Shown piece by piece: positions 27,886-36,211 of a stretch of 64,000 bases of DNA. A program made the translations under genes and the position numbers. Origin of the DNA: Shewanella mesophila. Its GTDB lineage: Bacteria > Pseudomonadota > Gammaproteobacteria > Enterobacterales > Shewanellaceae. How positions within the stretch are numbered: the first letter of the stretch is position 1; each line of letters begins with the position of its first letter. The stretch is from positions 3,968,001 through 4,032,000 of the forward strand of contig NZ_CP080421.1 in the NCBI RefSeq assembly GCF_019457515.1. The letters run 5' to 3'. Under the pieces are notes generated by a model. It ran no database searches. It was not told where the DNA came from and saw only the letters and a program-made list of their open reading frames with translations.

Positions 27886-28239
27886 TTACTCTTTGTGCTT
27901 ATCAAACTTAAATGTATGGCAGTTGCTGCATAATGGCTTTTTAGCTTTATGCTCACCATGACACTCTTGGCAAGGTAAGTCTTTTCCATAGTGAAGGTTA
28001 TTATGTGGGTTCTGCCACTTATCTTCTTCACTACGCGCAGTTTGCTTGACTAAGTCGTCCACATCATGACACTGCAAACAGGCTTGGTCAGACGGAAACT
28101 GCTTGATGCCATTGTCATGGCATGTCTTGCAATCTTTGCCGATCACCTCTTTGTGCCAAGGGCGTTGATCGACCGCTTGAGCAGACAGACTCACTAAGCC
28201 ACCTAAGACCAGCGCGAGTACAATATTTAACTTTTTCAT
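27886..28239 (-). CDS. Small periplasmic tetraheme cytochrome c
   Basis: 117 residues with a signal peptide (about 1-22) and four CxxCH heme sites: CKTCH (37), CLQCH (54), CQECH (90) and CSNCH (104), plus extra histidines for bis-His ligation. It resembles the heme domain of Shewanella flavocytochrome c made as a separate subunit. It follows the flavoprotein gene by 28 bases and is most likely its electron donor, receiving electrons from a quinol-oxidising cytochrome such as CymA, encoded elsewhere. Confidence 0.93.
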   Translation of the reverse strand: MKKLNIVLALVLGGLVSLSAQAVDQRPWHKEVIGKDCKTCHDNGIKQFPSDQACLQCHDVDDLVKQTARSEEDKWQNPHNNLHYGKDLPCQECHGEHKAKKPLCSNCHTFKFDKHKE

Positions 28240-28267
28240 TATTGATTCCTCTTAATTACCGGTCGAC

Positions 28268-29788
28268 TTAGGCTTTCATGACGCTGCGTGCAGCCGTCAT
28301 ACCCATTACCATACACTCAGGAATTGAGCAGCTACCCAAACGGCTCACGCCGTGAATACCACCACACACTTCACCGGCCGCGTACAGACCAGGAATCGGC
28401 TTACCAGTGAAGCTATCTTTCACCTCGGCCTTGGTATTCACCTGCACACCACCTTGGCAATAGTGCACTTTTGGCCATAGGCGAACGACAGTAAATGGCG
28501 CCTCAATAAACTTATCTTTGGCCTTAGTCATGTTCTTACCGAACTGCTTATCTTCGCCAGACTTAACGTAGCTGTTGTACTCTTCAATTTGCGCTTTAAG
28601 CGGTTTCAAAGGCACGTCGAAGTGCTTAGCTAACTCTTCAATGGTGTCGAACTTCCAGCCCACGTTGTACTTAATCACTTTCTTGGTATTTGGATGCTTC
28701 TTAGAATCCTTATAGCTGGTGATCAAAATTGGAGGCAGTGCATTACCCTTTTCATCGCGACAAGCAAGCTCTGCATCGGCACGGGTCTTACGGTCGGCGA
28801 TTTCATTCATGAAACGCTTACCCGTTAGGCGGTTAACCGCCATTGAATGAGGGAAGTTATAGATAGAATAGTTAGATACATAACCAAAACCACCTTCATC
28901 AGGTGATGCCCAAGGGCCAGACTGAATGTGTGCAAGATGCACTGGAATTGCGCCTAAACGGAACATTTCGTACATACCTTCACCCGTCGCGCCAGGTGCG
29001 TTAGTACAGCCCACTTCAGAGGTCAGGGTTGGATCTTGTGCCATACGTAAATCAACGTTTTGAGCAAAGCCACCTGTGGCCATGATCACGCCACGCTTAG
29101 CACGGATATTTAGTACTTTACCGGGTTGGTCTTCACCAAAGTGATAGTTTTGACGCATTTTAACGCCAACCACTTCGCCCTTATCGCCCACCAAGAAGCC
29201 TTCAAACTTAGAACGGTTGTGGGTGTTAACACCAATGCGCTTACACTCTTTATAAAGTGGTTGAGTAATCCCTGCACCACAGCTCACTGATGTTTGATAA
29301 GTACGAGCAACTGAGTGACCACCGAGCTGTTGCAGGTACGGATGGAATTCAGCACCAGCATCCATGGTCAATTGCAATGCCTCGACAGCGTGTGATGCCA
29401 CATGACGCAACAAGGCTTCATCGGCAATACCACGACCAGATTTTAGCTGATCGGCAACCATACGATCGACCGAGTCTTGTACACCCTCTTTTTTCTGCAT
29501 TGGCGTACCAGGCGCCGCAAACAAGCCACCGTTAATGGCAGAGTTACCGCCGAAGTAAGCCATCTTCTCGAAGATATGCACATCTTTCGCGCCCTTGCGC
29601 GTTGCTTCAATCGCAGCCGCTAAACCGGCAAAGCCTGAACCAATGATCAGTACTTCGACTTCTTTGTCCCATTTCACACCGTCAGCTTTCTCAGAAACCG
29701 CCATTGCAGGCGATGCCATTGCTACACCCGCAGCGGCACCTAGACCTTTAATGAAATTACGGCGTCCTAGCAGATCTATATTGCTCAT
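28268..29788 (-). CDS. Tat-exported flavoprotein reductase, probable acrylate/methacrylate reductase
   Basis: 506 residues. A twin-arginine signal (RRNFIKGLG) ends near AMA; the FAD fold begins with G50-S-G-F-A-G and GGNSAINGG. The catalytic arginine of fumarate reductases is kept (R333, IADRKTR), and so is the arginine holding the first carboxylate (R483, SRLGS). Residues that hold the far carboxylate of fumarate are not: the expected His in QxHPT is Gly (Q289-S-G-P-W), and the second His of HHTMGG is Tyr443 (HYCQGG). That fits a monocarboxylate such as acrylate. No FMN-binding or heme domain is fused; the partner cytochrome is the next gene. Urocanate- or cinnamate-type substrates remain possible. 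Confidence 0.82.
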   Translation of the reverse strand: MSNIDLLGRRNFIKGLGAAAGVAMASPAMAVSEKADGVKWDKEVEVLIIGSGFAGLAAAIEATRKGAKDVHIFEKMAYFGGNSAINGGLFAAPGTPMQKKEGVQDSVDRMVADQLKSGRGIADEALLRHVASHAVEALQLTMDAGAEFHPYLQQLGGHSVARTYQTSVSCGAGITQPLYKECKRIGVNTHNRSKFEGFLVGDKGEVVGVKMRQNYHFGEDQPGKVLNIRAKRGVIMATGGFAQNVDLRMAQDPTLTSEVGCTNAPGATGEGMYEMFRLGAIPVHLAHIQSGPWASPDEGGFGYVSNYSIYNFPHSMAVNRLTGKRFMNEIADRKTRADAELACRDEKGNALPPILITSYKDSKKHPNTKKVIKYNVGWKFDTIEELAKHFDVPLKPLKAQIEEYNSYVKSGEDKQFGKNMTKAKDKFIEAPFTVVRLWPKVHYCQGGVQVNTKAEVKDSFTGKPIPGLYAAGEVCGGIHGVSRLGSCSIPECMVMGMTAARSVMKA

Positions 29789-29832
29789 CTGTTATCACCC
29801 TTTTATGTTTTATTGACGAGAAAATAATAGGA

Positions 29833-29848
29833 CTGGAACCAGTTCCAA
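29833..29848. promoter_or_regulatory. Shared regulon palindrome, copy 3 (flavoprotein)
   Basis: CTGGAAC-CA-GTTCCAA, 45 bases upstream of the flavoprotein ATG; the arms TGGAAC/GTTCCA are perfect. Confidence 0.75.
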
Positions 29849-29948
29849 AACGGGAGTTAATCAACAGTTATCTTTAAAACAACTTCGTAACATTGTTAAA
29901 ACAATAACTAGCTTCAAATTTACTCAAAATTACTACTTTGTGGGTATT

Positions 29949-29964
29949 TTGGAACCGATTCCAA
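29949..29964. promoter_or_regulatory. Shared regulon palindrome, copy 4 (LysR gene side)
   Basis: TTGGAAC-CG-ATTCCAA in the divergent region, 96 bases upstream of the LysR ATG. It could serve either the LysR gene or the flavoprotein operon as a distal site. Confidence 0.7.
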
Positions 29965-30059
29965 AAACGTGTTCGCTGCACATTGAGCTTAAAAGTGAGA
30001 GCAAAAAGCTTGTGAGACTGTTAAATTAAATGACGTTTCTTCCCAAACAATAGAACGTC

Positions 30060-30989
30060 ATGGAACTTGAAGAGATCTATCGCCAAGATCTAAGCCTGCT
30101 TATTGCACTGCAGATTTTGGTCGAAGAGTGCAGTGTTACTAAAGCAGCAAAACGGCTGCATTTAAGCCAATCCGCCACCAGCAGAATATTAAGTCGTCTG
30201 CGAGAGATGCTTGGTGATCCCCTGTTTTCTCGGGTGGGTCAGCAATTGGTGCCAACCCAATATGCCCTCGATTGTTATCAGCAATTACAGGGCCCCACGG
30301 GAGAGTTGTTACAGCTGCTAACCCCTAAGGCTTTTATTGCCGAACACTGCCGACAAAAGTTCACTATTGCCGCAACCGATTTTGCCATACAGGGGTTATT
30401 ACCCTTTATTTTACCCAAGATCTACCAGCTAGCGCCTAATATTAGTATTGAGATCATTCCTGTACAACATCAAAATCTACAGACGCAACTCAGTTTACAA
30501 GGGGCCGATATGGCGATCTGTCGCGCCATTGGCCAAACGGAGCAATTACAACATACCCCACTAGGGCGGGTAGGTGTCAGCTGTTTAGTATCAAGCAAAC
30601 ACCCATTGGCAGATCAAGAAGTGGCACTGCAAGATTATCTACACTATCCCCATGCCACCATTGCCATTAGTGATGGCGTTAAAGCGATTGTGGACAGCGC
30701 AATCGAGCAGTTCCCCCCTAGAATCGAACTGCTGCGCACGCCGAATTTAGACAGTGCGTTAGCCTTACTAGAGCTACATCCTTTGATTATTACCTTGCCA
30801 GAGGGGTTAGCCGAAATGGCGGCGACAAGGCATAGATTACGGGTCAAACCACTGCCGTTTAAGATCGCGGCACTCAACTACAACTTGTTTTGGCATGGGC
30901 GCTATGAAATCGATAGTGGCCAGCGCTGGCTGAGGCAGCTAGTAGTAAACTTGATACGACCACTGCTTGGGATGGAGACAGCTGACTAA
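30060..30989 (+). CDS. LysR-family regulator of the DMSP/acrylate cluster
   Basis: 309 residues. The helix-turn-helix (SVTKAAKRLHLSQSATSRILSRLREMLGDPLFSR) and NodD-like effector domain are typical. It is divergent from the flavoprotein operon with two regulon palindromes between them, so it is the first candidate for the factor that binds them. A LacI-type protein encoded elsewhere is the alternative because the palindrome has a LacI-like look. Dimethyl sulfide, DMSP or acrylate could be the effector. Confidence 0.85.
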   Translation: MELEEIYRQDLSLLIALQILVEECSVTKAAKRLHLSQSATSRILSRLREMLGDPLFSRVGQQLVPTQYALDCYQQLQGPTGELLQLLTPKAFIAEHCRQKFTIAATDFAIQGLLPFILPKIYQLAPNISIEIIPVQHQNLQTQLSLQGADMAICRAIGQTEQLQHTPLGRVGVSCLVSSKHPLADQEVALQDYLHYPHATIAISDGVKAIVDSAIEQFPPRIELLRTPNLDSALALLELHPLIITLPEGLAEMAATRHRLRVKPLPFKIAALNYNLFWHGRYEIDSGQRWLRQLVVNLIRPLLGMETAD

Positions 30990-31167
30990 GCAGCAAATCT
31001 CAATAACAATAGACAAAATAGCTAATGTACTAAAAATACTGCTTGGATTAACAATGAAGATCAGACTGAGTAAGGGGCGATATTCACGACCTTGAGAGCA
31101 GGCAAGACTCAGGGCCGCCACCGAGGTATCCTTGCCAACTTCAACTGACTTAATAACACCCACAAAA

Positions 31168-31192
31168 AAAGTGGCTATCTCAGCCACTTTTA
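31168..31192. terminator. Bidirectional terminator
   Basis: AAAGTGGCT and AGCCACTTT form a stem with A and T runs on both sides, between the convergent LysR and acuI genes. Confidence 0.85.
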
Positions 31193-31240
31193 TTCACTTC
31201 AGTCAGTTCTAGCATTAGCGCTCGACCTAAAAGGTTTAAA

Positions 31241-32221
31241 TTAAACCTTAACCAAAATACGTCCAGTAACCTTGCCTTTTACGATATTAGCAGCACATTC
31301 TGGTACCGCTTCCAAGGAGACAGTTTGACAAGCTTGCTCATAAAAACTGTCAGGCAACAAGCTAATCACTTGCTCCCAAGCGCTCATTCGTTTCTCATAG
31401 GGACAAGATACAGAGTCAACACCGAGTAGATTAACGCCACGTAGAATAAATGGCATTACCGTCGTTGGCAGCGCAAAGCCACCCGCTAAACCACAAATAG
31501 CGGCACTGCCACCATAGTTAATCTGTGACAACGCATTGGCAAGCACCTTGTTACCCACGGTATCGACAACCCCCGCCCAGCGTTGCTTATCCAGTGGACG
31601 CCCCTCTTGTTCGAGTTCACTTCTATCAATAACGTCGCTGGCACCAAGCTGCTTAAGTAGCTCGCCGTTAACCTCGACTCGACCCGAGCTTGCCACCACG
31701 CGATAACCCAGCTGCGCAAGTAAGGTCACCGCCACTGAGCCTACACCGCCGCTAGCGCCAGTCACTAATATGTCGCCAGCGTCAGGCTTCACGCCAGCTT
31801 GTTGCAACGCTTGCACACATAACATGGCGGTTAAACCTGCAGTACCTATCATCATCGCCTTAGCTGCATCACAACCTTTTGGCATAGGAACTAACCAATC
31901 GGCTTTGACTCTTGCCTTTTGCGCCATACCGCCCCAATGATTTTCGCCCACGCCCCAACCTGTGAGAATCACCTCGTCACCCACCTTGTAACGAGGGTCG
32001 GCCGACTCGCTCACCACGCCAGCAAAATCGATCCCTGGCACCATAGGAAACTGACGGATGATTTTGCCAAGCCCCGTCACCGCTAGACCATCTTTGTAGT
32101 TGAGTGATGAATAGCTAACATCAACCAGTACATCACCTTCGGGTAAATCCGATAGGGATAATTGACGAACTTCTGCTTGGGTCTGCTTATCATGCTGGGT
32201 CAAAACGAGTGCGTTAAACAT
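31241..32221 (-). CDS. acuI: Acryloyl-CoA reductase AcuI (MDR family, YhdH type)
   Basis: 326 residues of the zinc-free medium-chain reductase family. MFNALVLTQ...QLSLSDLPEGDVLVDVSYSSLNYKDGLAVTG and the nucleotide fold VTGASGGVGSVAVTLLAQLGY match AcuI/YhdH. AcuI reduces acryloyl-CoA to propionyl-CoA with NADPH and protects cells from acrylate. It is common outside DMSP users too, but its position 2 kb from dddY fits acrylate detoxification. No regulon palindrome is seen upstream, so it may be expressed separately. Confidence 0.88.
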   Translation of the reverse strand: MFNALVLTQHDKQTQAEVRQLSLSDLPEGDVLVDVSYSSLNYKDGLAVTGLGKIIRQFPMVPGIDFAGVVSESADPRYKVGDEVILTGWGVGENHWGGMAQKARVKADWLVPMPKGCDAAKAMMIGTAGLTAMLCVQALQQAGVKPDAGDILVTGASGGVGSVAVTLLAQLGYRVVASSGRVEVNGELLKQLGASDVIDRSELEQEGRPLDKQRWAGVVDTVGNKVLANALSQINYGGSAAICGLAGGFALPTTVMPFILRGVNLLGVDSVSCPYEKRMSAWEQVISLLPDSFYEQACQTVSLEAVPECAANIVKGKVTGRILVKV

Positions 32222-32330
32222 GGCGCCTCCTTATATTTCAAATAGAACAAAAGCATAGTGTAAAAAATGCTATGAATACACTGCACATTTTGCATATCAA
32301 CCATGCATCACACACATAGTGACATTCGGC

Positions 32331-34106
32331 TTAAGGTTTAAGCCCAATCAACTTAAGTTTGCGATACAGAGTATTACGACTAATCCCCAGATGCTTGGCA
32401 CACTGGCTAACATTGCCATTAAACCGATGAAAGGTCGCCACAATATTAGCGTTAACCATGAGGGCTAATTCACTCTCGCAAGCCTCTGATTGTGGTTCAT
32501 CTTGTTTGGTTTGCCCTAATTGTTGCTGCAATGCATCGGGAAGATGATGCCAGCAAAGCACCTCTTCGCCATCAGCCATCAGGCAGGCAACCTGCATCAG
32601 GTTATCTAACTCGCGTAAATTGCCCGGCCAACTATGGCGTAGCAAACTCGCGAGTAACTCGGGAGATAATCGCTGCGGGGCAATACGATAACGTTTATGC
32701 AGTTTATGGATAATCCGCTCAATATCGGCGCGTTTCCTTAAGGGCGGTAGACTCACCTGCAAACCATTGAGCCTGTAATAAAGATCCTCCCTAAACTGCC
32801 CCCCGCGCACTAGCCCTTGCAGATCGGCATGTGTGGCTGCGACCACTTGAATATCGACCTTATAGCTACGATTGCCTCCTACGGGAACCACTTCTCGCTC
32901 CTGTAATACCCGCAATAAACGACTCTGAGTGGCGAGCGGCATCTCACCAATCTCATCGAGAAACAGAAAGCCACCATCGGCTTGGCGGATCTTACCCTCA
33001 TAACCATTGCGACTCGCGCCAGTAAATGCCCCTGCTTGATAGCCAAAAAGTTCAGACTCCACCAGCTCTGCGGGTAGCGCGGCACAATTAACGGCCACTA
33101 AAGGCCGATTAGCACGCTGACTTTGGCGGTGAAGCTTGTTAACAAACTGCTCCTTGCCTACACCCGTTTCGCCAAAGATCAGTAGCGGAATATTACGACT
33201 CACCACCTTGTTCGCTTGCTGCCAAGCCCGCTCTAAAATCGAATCGCGAAAACGCACACCTATCTGCTGACTCACTAAATGAGTCTTTGGCGTGGGCACG
33301 AGTTGCTGGGTCTTGAGATGCAAGCGTTGATGGTGAGAGATCGGTTCGCCGCTGTTCCACTCCTGCCCCAAGTACTGACGAACATCATCACCGACTCTAG
33401 CGCTATGAAGTAACTTTTTCGCCATCGGATTACAGCCTAAAATCTTACCCTCGGCATTAGCGACCACGATTCCCTGCCAACCAGAGGCGATAAGCGATGG
33501 CTGCTCCGCCAGATCGATACGGTAATGACTACCAGGTAAGTGACATAGGAGCGCCGTCTCAACCTGCTGCACTAAGCTAGAGATCAAGAGTAAGGTTTGC
33601 TGGGTATGACGCTGCTGTTCGCTGGTGATATCTATCGCCCCTATGATCTCACCGTTTGGTGCAAAGATGGGACTGGCGGTACAACTCATAAAGCGATGTT
33701 GGCGAATATAGTGTTGTTCGCCAATCACTGACACCACTTGTTTGGCGGTTAATGCGGTGCCGATAGCATTAGTACCACGGTACTGCTCGTGCCAATTAAC
33801 ACCGATATCCAGTGCGATATTGGCAAGCTTATCTGAGTATTTGCTTACACCCCAATGATGCAGCACATAGCCTTCTGGGTCAGACAAGATAAGCCGACTT
33901 TGGCTGTGAGCCATTAGCTGATTAAACAGAGGTAAGGCATGCTGCTGCATTAACTCAATAAGCTGCTTATGAGCATAGTGGCGCTCGGCAAGTGCATCGC
34001 GATTGAGGCGTTTCTCTTGAGGTCGATCCGTCTCTCTGAGCCCCGCACCTTGACTACGAGACCAAGAGTCAGATAGCCAACCTTGTGTCGGTGAAGCGAT
34101 CGTCAT
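32331..34106 (-). CDS. AcoR-like sigma-54-dependent transcriptional activator
   Basis: 591 residues from the ATG at 34106; an upstream GTG at 34127 is possible. A GAF-type sensor (about 60-190), a PAS-like stretch (about 205-255), an AAA+ domain with GETGVGKE, GAFTGA and GGFLFLDEIGEM, and a Fis helix-turn-helix (NVSQCAKHLGISRNTLYRKLKLI) give the AcoR layout. The divergent aldehyde dehydrogenase has a good -24/-12 promoter, so it is the clear target. The inducer is probably an alcohol, aldehyde or acetoin-like compound. Confidence 0.9.
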   Translation of the reverse strand: MTIASPTQGWLSDSWSRSQGAGLRETDRPQEKRLNRDALAERHYAHKQLIELMQQHALPLFNQLMAHSQSRLILSDPEGYVLHHWGVSKYSDKLANIALDIGVNWHEQYRGTNAIGTALTAKQVVSVIGEQHYIRQHRFMSCTASPIFAPNGEIIGAIDITSEQQRHTQQTLLLISSLVQQVETALLCHLPGSHYRIDLAEQPSLIASGWQGIVVANAEGKILGCNPMAKKLLHSARVGDDVRQYLGQEWNSGEPISHHQRLHLKTQQLVPTPKTHLVSQQIGVRFRDSILERAWQQANKVVSRNIPLLIFGETGVGKEQFVNKLHRQSQRANRPLVAVNCAALPAELVESELFGYQAGAFTGASRNGYEGKIRQADGGFLFLDEIGEMPLATQSRLLRVLQEREVVPVGGNRSYKVDIQVVAATHADLQGLVRGGQFREDLYYRLNGLQVSLPPLRKRADIERIIHKLHKRYRIAPQRLSPELLASLLRHSWPGNLRELDNLMQVACLMADGEEVLCWHHLPDALQQQLGQTKQDEPQSEACESELALMVNANIVATFHRFNGNVSQCAKHLGISRNTLYRKLKLIGLKP

Positions 34107-34112
34107 AACAGT

Positions 34113-34140
34113 GTTCCATTTTGGCACACATTAAGTGTGC
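34113..34140. promoter_or_regulatory. Candidate activator site(s) upstream of the AcoR-like gene
   Basis: TGTTCC-ATTTT-GGCACA (34113-34129), one mismatch from a perfect inverted repeat, overlaps GCACAC-ATTAA-GTGTGC (34124-34140), a perfect 6-bp-arm inverted repeat. They lie about 130 bases upstream of the -24/-12 promoter of the aldehyde dehydrogenase, a normal distance for an enhancer-type site. Confidence 0.5.
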
Positions 34141-34261
34141 ACTTATGTCACAGTGCGACGGCTGTTCCAGTGCAACATCATCCTGGATAACGCACATTCG
34201 GACATCAAAAATTAGTTTTTCATCATACTGTTACTTGTCCATCACCACAACTCCTGCCAGT

Positions 34262-34278
34262 TTGGCGTGCACCTTGCG
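34262..34278 (+). promoter_or_regulatory. Sigma-54 promoter of the aldehyde dehydrogenase gene
   Basis: TTGGCGTGCACCTTGCG has GG and GC separated by ten bases, matching the -24/-12 consensus TGGCAC-N5-TTGC closely. It lies about 190 bases before the dehydrogenase ATG, leaving a long leader. Confidence 0.8.
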
Positions 34279-34466
34279 TTATCCCTTTTGTTAGAGCTTG
34301 TACTAGAGTTTGAGTGAGCTAGATGATCAAGTTGAACGCTTGAACATAAACAGTCGGCACTTAGCACACTTCAAAAACCTGTTTTATTTGAAACACAAAG
34401 CAAGACATAAGCGATTTATTGCCACAGAGATGGCGACATTCAACAAGACCAAACAAGGAAGCCAAT

Positions 34467-35987
34467 ATGATCTACACAAAACCAGGTAGCCCAAACGCAC
34501 TCGTCAACTTTAAAAGCCAGTATGACAACTTTATCGGTGGTCAATGGGTGCCGCCAGTCGGTGGAGAGTATTTCACTAATAGTTCGCCTGTCGATGGCCA
34601 AGCGTTTTGCCAAGTCGCTCGCTCCGATGCGCGAGATATCGACCTTGCCCTTGATGCCGCCCATGCAGCCAAAGAGGATTGGGGCAAGACTTCGGTTGCC
34701 GAACGCGCTAATTTATTGTTAAAAATTGCCGATCGCGTCGAACAAAACTTAGAGTTTTTGGCGGTCGTTGAGACCTGGGAAAACGGTAAGGCAGTACGTG
34801 AAACCCTGAATGCCGATCTACCGCTGTTTGTCGACCACTTCCGCTACTTCGCCGGCTGTATCCGCGCCCAAGAAGGCAGCGCCGCCGATCTCGATAGCAA
34901 TACCATCAGTTACCATTTCCCTGAGCCGCTTGGAGTCGTTGGGCAGATCATCCCGTGGAATTTCCCCCTGTTAATGGCGGCATGGAAAATCGCCCCAGCA
35001 TTAGCCGCGGGTAACTGTGTGGTACTCAAACCCGCAGAGCAGACGCCTGTCTCGATTCTGGTGATGATTGAGTTGATTGAAGATCTGTTACCAGCAGGGA
35101 TCCTTAATATCGTTAACGGCTTTGGCACCGAAGCGGGGCAAGCGTTAGCGGTCAGTAAGCGCATCGCAAAACTCGCCTTTACTGGTTCAACCCAGATTGG
35201 TCACCACATCTTAAAATGCGCCGCAGAATCACTGATTCCCTCAACGGTAGAGCTGGGTGGCAAGTCGCCTAATATCTATTTTGCCGATGTAATGGATCAT
35301 GAAGATGAGTACTTAGATAAAGCCGTCGAAGGGATGCTGCTCGCTTTCTTCAATCAAGGTGAGGTCTGTACTTGCCCGTCACGCGTGCTGATCGATGAAT
35401 CTATCTATGACAAGTTTATCGAACGAGTGATCGCCCGAGCTAAGACTATTAAGCAAGGCGATCCCCTCGATACCGATACCCAAGTGGGCGCCCAAGCTTC
35501 ACAGGAGCAATATGACAAGATCATGAGCTACTTAGAGATAGGTCGTAACGAAGGTGCAGAGGTACTCATTGGTGGCGAAAGCTGTAAATTAGCTGGCGAT
35601 CAAAGCCAAGGTTTCTATATCGAACCTACTATCTTTAAAGGCACCAACGACATGCGCGTGTTCCAAGAGGAGATCTTTGGCCCGGTAATTTCTGTCACCA
35701 CCTTTAAAGATGAGGCCGAAGCCTTAGCGATCGCCAACGATACCGAGTACGGCCTAGGTGCTGGCCTGTGGACCCGAGATATGAATCGTGCCCAACGTAT
35801 GGGCCGTGGCATACAAGCGGGGCGTGTATGGATAAACTGCTACCACGCCTACCCAGCTCACGCGGCATTCGGTGGCTATAAAAAATCGGGCATAGGTCGT
35901 GAGACCCATAAGATGATGCTCAATCACTACCAAAATACCAAAAACTTACTGGTCAGCTACTCGACCAGCCCATTAGGTTTCTTCTAA
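34467..35987 (+). CDS. aldB: Aldehyde dehydrogenase, AldB/ExaC type
   Basis: 506 residues from the ATG at 34467, preceded by AAGGAA. The sequence runs nearly parallel to E. coli AldB, including YDNFIGGQWVPP, IIPWNFPLLMA, the catalytic cysteine in NQGEVCTCPSR and the C-terminus THKMMLNHYQ. It oxidises aldehydes, including acetaldehyde, to acids with NAD(P)+. Control by the divergent AcoR-like activator through sigma-54 is likely. YjjI and YjjW lie downstream after a terminator. Confidence 0.93.
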   Translation: MIYTKPGSPNALVNFKSQYDNFIGGQWVPPVGGEYFTNSSPVDGQAFCQVARSDARDIDLALDAAHAAKEDWGKTSVAERANLLLKIADRVEQNLEFLAVVETWENGKAVRETLNADLPLFVDHFRYFAGCIRAQEGSAADLDSNTISYHFPEPLGVVGQIIPWNFPLLMAAWKIAPALAAGNCVVLKPAEQTPVSILVMIELIEDLLPAGILNIVNGFGTEAGQALAVSKRIAKLAFTGSTQIGHHILKCAAESLIPSTVELGGKSPNIYFADVMDHEDEYLDKAVEGMLLAFFNQGEVCTCPSRVLIDESIYDKFIERVIARAKTIKQGDPLDTDTQVGAQASQEQYDKIMSYLEIGRNEGAEVLIGGESCKLAGDQSQGFYIEPTIFKGTNDMRVFQEEIFGPVISVTTFKDEAEALAIANDTEYGLGAGLWTRDMNRAQRMGRGIQAGRVWINCYHAYPAHAAFGGYKKSGIGRETHKMMLNHYQNTKNLLVSYSTSPLGFF

Positions 35988-35996
35988 CTCGGCCGC

Positions 35997-36036
35997 GGCC
36001 AAATCCTCTGCTGTAGAAGGTTTGGCCCATTTTTTT
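35997..36036 (+). terminator. Terminator of the aldehyde dehydrogenase gene
   Basis: GGCCAAA and TTTGGCC pair across a 17-base loop, followed by seven T residues. Confidence 0.75.
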
Positions 36037-36211
36037 ATCACCCAATAACCCAGGCCAAGCGCATTATGCCTACCCAGATCTCACCTTTAGCAGAAACTAA
36101 GATATTGCCCCACGGATTTCCAGATTGGAAATGATCCATTAGCGGTTTTTCACTTTTAGCCCAGTAACGAACCACGTAAATTATATCCATATCATTTTTG
36201 TGGATACCATC

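Noticed and set aside
30939..31187. 82-residue minus-strand frame between the LysR gene and acuI
   Set aside because: Its start sits inside the bidirectional terminator, it overlaps the LysR 3' end, and it has no ribosome site.
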